A DNA stretch of 64,000 nt, from assembly GCA_002110485.1 (NCBI GenBank), contig MOWL01000074.1, positions 162,211-226,210 on the forward strand, read 5' to 3'. Origin of the DNA: Emergomyces orientalis (Eukaryota > Ascomycota > Eurotiomycetes > Onygenales > Ajellomycetaceae). Every line of letters begins with the position of its first letter. Position 1 is the first letter of the stretch. This document shows, in pieces, positions 56,536-64,000 of this stretch. The position numbers were made by a program, and so were the translations under genes. Below the pieces are notes generated by a model. It was not told where the DNA came from. It worked only from the letters and a program-made list of their open reading frames with translations, and did not search any database.

Positions 56536-59502
56536 ATGGATGGGCAGGCGGTAGCTACGACTGATATGATTTCTCTCAACATTTTGTCTTTTCTGCTTTT
56601 GTTGAGCATTCTTTTCAATAGTGTTCATTTGTGGAAGCCTCTGATTGGCCGATATGGCCGATATCGACAGTGGATAATGAAGGATGCGAGCGAACGCCCC
56701 ACTGATAAGCTCAATTTGAATACCCATACCCCTATTCAACAAATGAAAGAAGAGAGAAATGTTGAGAAAAGTGATAAGAAAAAAGACCTTCAGCAAAAAG
56801 ATCTAAAGTGGATGTTGAAATTCCTTCTCTTTCTTGAGGATTTGAGATTTGAATATAAAAAGGATATTGATATTGATAGTATTGTTGAACTCTTTCTCTT
56901 ATGTGAACAGAAGTCTTTTGTGCGTTCCTTTCTTTCTCAATATATGTCTTCCAAGCATTCTCGGTCGGATTCTATTGCCCATCGTCAAACTCAGTCAGGA
57001 AAGGTCTCTGCAGCGCCCCCGAAAATAGAAGTTAGCAAAGAGAAGACAGAAGCTAGCAAAGAAAAGATGACTACACCCACTACTACCTCGTCCGGTCAGC
57101 CGACTCCCAATAGTGGACTGCCATATCAACGTCTTGTCATGCCGATGCCGATTCCTGGAGCACCTGGAGCCCCATTCTTTGATGGGAGAAACATTACTGC
57201 TTTTGTTGATCGATATGAGGCAATGTGCACCTTGCATTTCGTTGCAGGAATCGATGCTCTGGCGGTATTACGGAACTATTGTACCATGGAACTGCAGGGC
57301 CATATCGATCAGCTTGTCTTGGATCATAAGACATGGGAAATGGTTAAAAAGCAGTTGCTTGCCGATTTCTGGCGCGAAGATGCTCACCAACAGATGTATA
57401 ATCAATCTTACCTCCATGCATTGTGCAACAAAACCCATTCTACCAGCCAGGAGATCCTCGTCTACTGCCGTCAATTCCGCGCAGTTGCGATGCCTCTCAT
57501 TTGCAAGAATGAATTGCAACAATCTCTTGCTTGTATCTGGTTTCTTCAAGGACTTTCAGAAGGTATTCGTGAAAAAGCTTTCCGCACTGCTGGATTTGAT
57601 AAGGTTAGTCAATCTGGATGGGAACTGCCGAAGATCTGCGATGCTGTGTCTCAAATGCAGAAGACAAAGGAAGAGATTGCACGAGTTCTGGCACCTGATG
57701 TTTTCCCCAACTCTATTCCATCGATGCAGCCGTCTGCTCAGCCCGTGTTTAATCCGCCCACATTGAATGTGCCTGTGCCGACCGCTTCGGCGATGCCTGC
57801 TCCGGATGCGAAAACACAGAATCCGAGTGATAACATTCTTGAGAACCTTGTCAACCGAATGGACGCGTTATCTCTGGCGATCGCTGGCATTCAAAACCAG
57901 GGAAACATGCAGCAAAATGTGACTGCTCCAAAGGTTCTTCTTACTCGAGGACGTGATCCTGCATTGGATTTGCCAAATGTGTCTTACTATGGAACTCAAC
58001 GTGGACCTGGAGGCCCGTCTCGATCTCGATCTGGAAGCTTTGTTCAATACGATCGACCGCCGATGTCATGCTGGGGTTGCGGAGATTCAAACCATATGCT
58101 TCCAAATTGCTTAGCAATCGGCCGGCTCATCGATCAGGGCAAGATTCATCGGAATATGATTGGAGAATACTATGAGGGTAATGTGATGAGAAAAGGCCCG
58201 AAGATTGCTGTCAACCGACTTGAGCCCCATATTGTTACAATTGAACGACTTTTGAAGCAAATGGCTGCACCGCCGACTGTCCCAACCGCGGATAAACTTC
58301 GGAATGATGGTAGTATCCGGGTATTTCCTGACGGATCCCCGATGCCATCGGTGAATGCCGTAAGCATATGTGATATTGGATTTGATAGTGGCCCTGAGGA
58401 AGGTGATATGACCGATAGTGAGATGGAGGAGATTGTTAGTGTAATGGCTGCTTCCACTTCTACTGAGAAGGATAAGGCCTCTTCTATGAATAAAAATCAA
58501 GCAACGCTTTCCGGACGAATTGAGAAGGAGAAGAGACTGCCAACAACACATTCTCGGCGCAATGGCAGGTATTCAGATGGGAAATCAGTTTCTTTTGCTC
58601 AAGATGTGATCTCTGCTTCACAGGAAGATGATGAGGATGATAATTCTCAACCTCTCCATGATGAACAGCTTCAGGGCGGAAGTCCAAAGCTCGGAGACGG
58701 TGGAATTGTCCCAGATTCAGAAATGGCAGATGCTCCGCAGATTCAGAAGAAAACTGTTCTCTGCAGGCCTCGGAAACTCAAAGGGCCAAAGCTTTCTGCA
58801 GAAATGAAGAATAAAGACAATATGGCGATCGCGACGCGGCGAATATTTGAGAAGATCATGCGCCAAGAAATCGGCGGAATTCAGATTAAAGATCTCATGG
58901 CATGCTCCACCCAACTCCAGCACATGTTCTTTCAAAATCTTCCCATCGAAGTTCAACAGCATATGATTCGGGATGATGCAGCCACCGTTGCCCTGGTTCA
59001 ACCTGGCACTTCTGTTGCTGAGTATAATCCTCGTTGGAATCTCGTTTCGGTTGGACACATCAAGTTCACTGTCGGAATTGGAAAGGGGGAAACTGAGGCG
59101 ATATTTGATGGAGGTGCGGAAATTAACTGTCTTGTTGAAAGAACTGCGTTAGATCTCGGTCTCATCATTCAAAGGGATGCTGTCAAACCTATTCTTGGAG
59201 CTGGGGGTCAGCAGAGTGGTGTCATTGGAATCTGCAAGGATGTTCCTGTTCGCCTTGGATCTGTTATGGTGCCTCAGACATTCTTCATCATGGAACGCGG
59301 TTCTCATGATTGCATTCTCGGCCGACCATATGAAAACGCGACGCGTTTGGCAAGAACTACAGATAACAAAGGCGGTGTTCTTGTTCACGTTTTTGATCCG
59401 AAGGATGAGAAGAATCAGGTGTCTTTTCTTGGTTATTCTCCCGGCGACCATGGAGATCGAAAGTTAGATGATCTTCGTGGCAAAGTGCAGACTTTAAACT
59501 AG
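56536..59502 (+). CDS. Gypsy Gag-protease polyprotein (intact)
   Basis: 988 residues from the first ATG in a long open frame. Residues about 10-30 (MISLNILSFLLLLSILF) form a membrane-type helix, unusual for Gag. The capsid region is near 205-360 (APFFDGRNITAFVDRYEAMC, FWREDAHQQMYNQSYLHALC). A canonical C-x2-C-x4-H-x4-C knuckle, CWGCGDSNHMLPNC, is near 512-525. The retropepsin-type protease near 850-940 has AIFDGGAEINCLVE and HDCILGRPY; the catalytic triplet reads Asp-Gly-Gly instead of Asp-Ser/Thr-Gly. It ends in TAG 110 bp before the pol frame opens. Confidence 0.88.
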   Translation: MDGQAVATTDMISLNILSFLLLLSILFNSVHLWKPLIGRYGRYRQWIMKDASERPTDKLNLNTHTPIQQMKEERNVEKSDKKKDLQQKDLKWMLKFLLFLEDLRFEYKKDIDIDSIVELFLLCEQKSFVRSFLSQYMSSKHSRSDSIAHRQTQSGKVSAAPPKIEVSKEKTEASKEKMTTPTTTSSGQPTPNSGLPYQRLVMPMPIPGAPGAPFFDGRNITAFVDRYEAMCTLHFVAGIDALAVLRNYCTMELQGHIDQLVLDHKTWEMVKKQLLADFWREDAHQQMYNQSYLHALCNKTHSTSQEILVYCRQFRAVAMPLICKNELQQSLACIWFLQGLSEGIREKAFRTAGFDKVSQSGWELPKICDAVSQMQKTKEEIARVLAPDVFPNSIPSMQPSAQPVFNPPTLNVPVPTASAMPAPDAKTQNPSDNILENLVNRMDALSLAIAGIQNQGNMQQNVTAPKVLLTRGRDPALDLPNVSYYGTQRGPGGPSRSRSGSFVQYDRPPMSCWGCGDSNHMLPNCLAIGRLIDQGKIHRNMIGEYYEGNVMRKGPKIAVNRLEPHIVTIERLLKQMAAPPTVPTADKLRNDGSIRVFPDGSPMPSVNAVSICDIGFDSGPEEGDMTDSEMEEIVSVMAASTSTEKDKASSMNKNQATLSGRIEKEKRLPTTHSRRNGRYSDGKSVSFAQDVISASQEDDEDDNSQPLHDEQLQGGSPKLGDGGIVPDSEMADAPQIQKKTVLCRPRKLKGPKLSAEMKNKDNMAIATRRIFEKIMRQEIGGIQIKDLMACSTQLQHMFFQNLPIEVQQHMIRDDAATVALVQPGTSVAEYNPRWNLVSVGHIKFTVGIGKGETEAIFDGGAEINCLVERTALDLGLIIQRDAVKPILGAGGQQSGVIGICKDVPVRLGSVMVPQTFFIMERGSHDCILGRPYENATRLARTTDNKGGVLVHVFDPKDEKNQVSFLGYSPGDHGDRKLDDLRGKVQTLN

Positions 59503-59630
59503 ATATGCTGAGTCCGATTGATCTTTGCGATGTTGAATGTGGTGGGCAAAGAAATGATATCAGATTCAGCGATCGCGATGTGGATAGCGGGGCAAATATT
59601 CTGCCGTGTTTTGAAAGCGGTGTGGGTGCG

Positions 59631-59685
59631 TCAGCCAATCAGACTTTTGGCGGCCCCGGGCCGCCAAAAGATTCAGCCAATCAGA
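59631..59685. promoter_or_regulatory. 27-bp palindrome flanked by 13-bp direct repeats with CCAAT boxes
   Basis: TCAGCCAATCAGA occurs at 59631-59643 and 59673-59685. Between them, 59644-59670 is a perfect inverted repeat (CTTTTGGCGGCCC, one C, GGGCCGCCAAAAG). It lies in the gap between the gag-protease stop (59502) and pol. It could be an internal promoter, an RNA structure, or a small insertion with target duplication. Confidence 0.55.
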
Positions 59686-59812
59686 GAACGCCGCCCCAAA
59701 ACGCCCGAGAAGGTTTTTCCCCGCCATCCTACATCAACAATTTTACCCGTCTACACATTCATCTTTTCCTTTCTCTAATTATTCAATATCCGAATCACGC
59801 CGTGTTCGTGGT

Positions 59813-62800
59813 GTGCAGCTTCATGATTTGTCTTTATATGCTTCTTCACGATCTTCTCCTCGATCGCGCGGTCCAGTCGTTGCGACATTATACAAGCGAA
59901 AAGCCGATAAGATTCAACCTCTCGATGTGCCAACTACAGGTGGCGGGATTCCCGGCGGAACAGATAAGTGGAGAGAAATTCGCCAACAATGGTTCAAAGA
60001 CAATGTGATTCCGGAGCAGGATCCGCCTTCGCCCTACGATCATTTCATTACACCCCGTTTCTCCGATTGCCCGCGAGGTTCGCGACTCACAGAGGAAAGG
60101 ATCAAGAATCTGCGGATCGGATCGATGCTCACCCCACAGGAACGCGAACTTTTGATTGAGATTCTGCTTAGAAGAGAAAAAGCCCTCGCGTGGAGTTTTA
60201 AGGATTGCGGAACGCTTGCAAAAGAAGTCTCTCCACCTGTCAAGATTCGCGTTGCTCCGCATAAAGCATGGCAAGCGGCAGGATTTCCTATTCCTCGAAA
60301 GCTCGTCCCTACAATCATCAATATGCTTCGCGAACGCGTTGATTCTGGAGTTTATGAACATTGCCATGGTCCGTATCGAAATAAGTGGTTCCTCGTCAAG
60401 AAGAAAGAAGCTGGGAAATATCGCATTGTCAACGCGTGCATGGACATGAACGCTGTCACTATTCGCGATGCGTATATTCCACCTAGTGCGGACGCGTTTG
60501 CTGAGGATTTCGCGGGAATGAAGATAACGAGCATGATGGATTTCTTTTCTGGATATGATCAAGTTCCTTTACACGAAGACAGCCGAGATATGACAGCTTT
60601 CCTTACCCCGATCGGGTTGCTTCGTCAGACAGCACTGCCACAAGGCGCGACGAATTCTATTGCGCAGTTCTGCCGAATCATGGCACGCATTCTTCGATCG
60701 AACATACCGCATCAAGCAGACAATTTTATGGATGATATTGGTGTGAAAGGCCCGCGGACGCGTTACAATGATGAAGAAGTGATGCCAGGTATTCGGAAAT
60801 TTGTCCTGGAGCATCTGCAAAACTTAGATGCCACCCTCATCAGCATAGAACTCGCGGACACGTGTATCCAGGTTGGAAAGTCAGAATTCGCCTGCTCCGG
60901 TATGGTTCTAGTCGGATATGTTGTGGATGCTGACGGCAGGCGCCCCGAAGCTGCGAAAATCGTCAAAATCGTTGAGTGGCCGGATCCGACAGATGTCACG
61001 GGTGCCCGAGCTTTCTTAGGTGTTTGCGTTTACTATAGAATATGGATTCCGAATTTCGCTATCATTTCTATACCTATCTATATTCTATTCAAGAAGAACA
61101 TTCCTTTTACCTGGGGTCTTGAACAAGTGAATGCAATGGCAATTTTGAAGAATGCCCTGACAACTGCCCCTGCACTTTGCTGCATTGATTATTCTGAAGA
61201 TGCCGGTGATATCGTGATGGCCACGGATGCCTGTCTTGAAGGATGGGGTGGAACGCTCAGCCAACGGGATAAATTGAATGGAAAGCTACACCCTTGCCGA
61301 TATGAGAGCGGAATCTGGAGCCCCACCGAAGCAAAATATGATGCAGGAAAGCGAGAATGCCGCGCTGTGCTCAAGATGCTAAAGAAATGCCGTTATTACC
61401 TGTATGGCGTTCACTTTATTCTGGAAACCGACGCGAAGACTCTAGTGGCACAGCTCAATCGATCTGCCACTGACCTGCCTGGTGCTCTCGTTACTGGCTG
61501 GCTTGCCTGGATTCGGATGTTTGATTTCGAAGTTCGACATGTGCCTGGTCGGAAGCATACTGCTGCAGATGGGCTATCTCGTCGACCTCCTGCTGAGGGT
61601 GAGGTTCCTGAGGATCAAGATATCGATGATTTCATAGATGCAGAACTCAACTATATTAGTGTTGCATCTTTGACGGTTCCTGATTTCGATGTCAGCGGCG
61701 TGGATGCTTCCGAGTCATCGGGTGTGCGTGTTCTTTCGCCTGATTATTCTGATCGCAGCGAATCAATTGCGAGGTTTCTCACCACCATGAAGCGGCCGGA
61801 TGATATACCACGTTCCGTCTTTTCTAAATGGCGCAAGCATGCACTTCGATATATCGTCCAAGGTCAACATCTATTCCGACGATCAGGCAAGGGAATTCCT
61901 CTGAGACGCGTGGTTGATAACTCATCTGAGCAAAAGGATATCGTTGCTCGGATGCATGATGAATTGGTCATAAGGGCCGCGAGGCCACAAACCACAAGAT
62001 CACGCAGCGATATTGGTGGGAAGGCATCTGGAAAGCCGTCAAGAATTATTGCAAAAGCTGCACAGTGTGCCAGCTGAGGGATGGCGCTCGCTTGGAAGAA
62101 CCACTATATCCAACAAGCCGCAATTATCTATGGGACAAGTGGTGTATCGATGTTGTCAAGTTTCCGAAGAACCGAGGCAAGCGATGTGCTGTTATTGCTC
62201 GGAATGATCTCACTGGCTGGGTGGAAGGCCGCCCTCTCGCTCGTGGAACAGCTGAGAACGTGGCGCAATTCATCTATGAGAATATCATTTGCCGACACGG
62301 CTGCTTTCGGGAATTAGTGTGTGATGGCGGGCGGAGAATCAAAAATGGACTAAGATTCTCACGCCAAATATCGTGTTAATCAAATAACCATCTCACCATA
62401 CAATGCGAAGGCTAATGGCATGGTCGAACGCGGTCACCGCCCGATATCCGATGCGCTTTCAAAGCTAGCTGCAGATGGAAGAAGCTGGGTTAATCATTTC
62501 CATTCTGCGCTATGGGCAGATCGCGTCACCATTCGGCAATCTACTGGTGAAACCCCGTTCCGCCTGCAATATGGCTACGATGCTATCCTTCCAATAGGCT
62601 TGACGTTCCAACTTGGCAAACACTCCCTGGCAGACAGTGCAATCCGTGCCTGATTTGAATATATATGCGTATTCGACAATTGGAAAAGAGAGATGAAGAT
62701 CTGGAGGAGGCCGCTCATCACCTGCGCCGTGCGAGAGAGAAGAACCGAGATCTATTTGATGAAACTAAGCAATTAGTCCGAGAACCATTGCAGATAAGTG

Positions 62801-63153
62801 ATTTGGTGCTTTTGCATGATACCAAGCTAGAAACGTCCTATTCTGCCAAGCTCAACTTCCGATGGCTGGGCCCGTATCGAATCCGAGAAGCAAACCATGA
62901 GAAAGGGACCTATCATCTGGAAGAGCTGGATGGTTCGCCGTTTCGAAATACTACTGCAGGTAATAGGTTAAAAAGGTTCTATCTCCGAGACAATCAAATG
63001 CCGGTTGCAGAGAATAATATCAATGAAGCAAATGATATTGAAGAGGAAGAGGTGGATATGCAAGATACTGATAAGAAGAATTCTTTGAGGGGGGGTCAGG
63101 ATGACTTGCAGTCATGGATCCCTCATGGTAAGGAGTTTGCAGTCATTATCTGA
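59813..63153 (+). pseudogene. Gypsy pol: RT, RNase H, integrase, frameshifted
   Basis: The frame is open from 59615 to 62077 but has no early ATG. RT: KIRVAPHKAW, GPYRNKWFLVKKK, FFSGYDQVPLHEDSRDMTAF, catalytic FMDDIGV. RNase H: VMATDACLEGWGGTLS, then EVRHVPGRKHTAADGLSRRP. A single-base loss near 61967 shifts the frame in the integrase zinc finger; the HHCC block continues in another frame (GHKGREATNH, CKSCTVCQLRD). More single-base indels lie near 62330 and 62366 in the integrase core, and one before 62665. The last open part (62665-63153) holds the GPY/F block FRWLGPYRI. The breaks are indels, with no sign of the TGA or CpG decay seen in the Copia and LINE copies. Confidence 0.88.
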
Positions 63154-63572
63154 CTGCTGTTTTTCTTTGTATAATGATTTTTGTTGTTGTTTTCTTCATT
63201 CAAGTTGCTGTTTTCTTAGTCTCTATTTTTCATGATTCTGCTTCTTTCTTGCATGTTTTTCATGCATCATATCAGTTCCTTCTAATTTTAATCTCTTGAT
63301 ATTGTCTTTTCTTTGTTTTTGTTTACTTTCTCTTTGATATTCAATTCTCTGGGTCAGATTGAAGCTGGCAGTGAATTTTATGAACTGCTGTCACCCTCGC
63401 TGCATGTTGACTGCTTTTCACATTATCTTCCAAAATTCACCTTGAGGAAGTATTATATTATTGACCTGCTCTGCCCAGATAATCATTTTTCTTTTTCAAA
63501 TTGGCATTCAAGTCTCTTTTTCTATTTTTAATTCATTGATTTTTCCCTATATTTCCTTATTTCATTACAAAG
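63154..63572. other. Spacer between pol and the third ORF
   Basis: T-rich, with no clear ORF or LTR. A pyrimidine tract ending CTGGGTCAG at 63349-63357 could be a splice acceptor. Confidence 0.4.
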
Positions 63573-64000
63573 ATGTCGAACCCCTCTAGCCAACACACTC
63601 TGGTACCGAGACCAGCGAGCCAGCTCGCTCTTGTGACATATGATAACCATGTTTTTCATACGGCGATGGAGCTGCAAGCTTATGTCAATTCTCTGGGTCA
63701 GAATCCGCAGGTTCGCTACCAAGCACAATGTGAGATCGGTAATCTACTCATGGGGCGCCATGAGGCGGCTCAAGATGAGGTTGCCGCATTCTATGAGTGG
63801 ATGAGAAATGATGGATCCTGGCGCCAGGTGGTGGCCCAGCAAGCATTTGATAACCAGACGGCGGAGCTTCAACGAGTTGCTGCTCAGGTAGCTGAACGGC
63901 GCGATCGCTGCGCCATAGCATATACTACATGCACCAGGATGTGGGGAAAAGTTCGCGTGGATTCGTTTCTGGCATATCATGACTTCAGAGCGGATGCAAC
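63573..64000 (+). CDS. Open frame running off the window, downstream of Gypsy pol
   Basis: ATG at 63573 followed by 142 codons without a stop to the edge. Starts MSNPSSQHTLVPRPASQ; later YEWMRNDGSWRQVVAQQAF and LQRVAAQVAERRDRC suggest helices. No domain is recognised. It may be an accessory third ORF of the Gypsy element, the Gag of another element, or a host gene; codon use looks like a real coding region (balanced, Ala/Gln-rich). Confidence 0.55.
   Translation, partial: MSNPSSQHTLVPRPASQLALVTYDNHVFHTAMELQAYVNSLGQNPQVRYQAQCEIGNLLMGRHEAAQDEVAAFYEWMRNDGSWRQVVAQQAFDNQTAELQRVAAQVAERRDRCAIAYTTCTRMWGKVRVDSFLAYHDFRADA

Larger units (their letters stand above)
56161..64000 (+). mobile_element. Ty3/Gypsy-type retrotransposon, large, 3' end outside the window
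   Basis: Order Gag, protease, RT, RNase H, integrase, GPY/F identifies Ty3/Gypsy. The composition changes sharply from AT-rich LINE debris to balanced sequence with normal CpG. The left end is placed tentatively at TGTGGTGGGGAATC (56161); no matching 3' LTR is present before the window ends, so the boundary is not proven. Confidence 0.85.

Noticed and set aside
59505..60008. 167-codon ORF starting 2 bases after the Gag-protease stop
   Set aside because: It overlaps pol in another frame and has no recognised domain; mentioned only as a reinitiation option.

Overview
The window is nuclear DNA of a filamentous ascomycete. Short GT..AG introns, fungal versions of PP2C, PIS, APC10, LEU2, ENA, PSD1 and a terpene synthase, and AT-rich transposon DNA with CpG decay fit the Eurotiomycetes, most likely Onygenales. 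That placement is inference from style and has not been tested by any search.

Positions 1-33,786 are ordinary host DNA with ten genes. In order: an uncharacterised coiled-coil protein (+), a PP2C phosphatase with a mitochondrial-like N-terminus (+), phosphatidylinositol synthase (+), APC10/Doc1 (+), 3-isopropylmalate dehydrogenase (-), an ENA-type sodium P-type ATPase (-), phosphatidylserine decarboxylase (-), a Herp-like ubiquitin-domain membrane protein (+), a nine-exon class I terpene synthase (-) and a small secreted GPI-type protein (+). Exon joins were worked out by hand from reading phase and splice signals. The genes do not form a pathway cluster, although PIS and PSD1 both belong to phospholipid synthesis. 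The terpene synthase shows no obvious tailoring enzymes beside it. A CCG-N4-CGG (Leu3-type) site lies upstream of leu2, and several PacC-type hexamers lie upstream of ena1.

Positions 33,787-64,000 are a nested transposon cluster with no host gene seen. (1) A full-length Copia element (33,787-39,500) with 420-bp LTRs abuts a truncated inverted copy (39,501-43,784). (2) An old LINE copy (LINE A', 43,785 to about 45,565) is cut by the second Copia copy. (3) Fragments of a second LINE (LINE B) are interrupted by a Gypsy LTR and gag remnant, and then by a young LINE A copy (47,950-53,452) flanked by perfect 13-bp target-site duplications. (4) Another LINE B 5' fragment follows at 55,409. (5) A large Ty3/Gypsy element occupies about 56,161 to the window end; it has an intact Gag-protease ORF, a frameshifted pol, and a further ORF that runs off the edge.

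The most unusual signals are in the cluster: in-frame interruptions that are mostly TGA, several at conserved tryptophans and swapping with TGG between copies; CpG loss that spares short GC-rich islands; an exact LTR-to-internal junction between the inverted Copia copies, suggesting autointegration; and a palindrome flanked by CCAAT-containing direct repeats in the gap between gag and pol of the Gypsy element.
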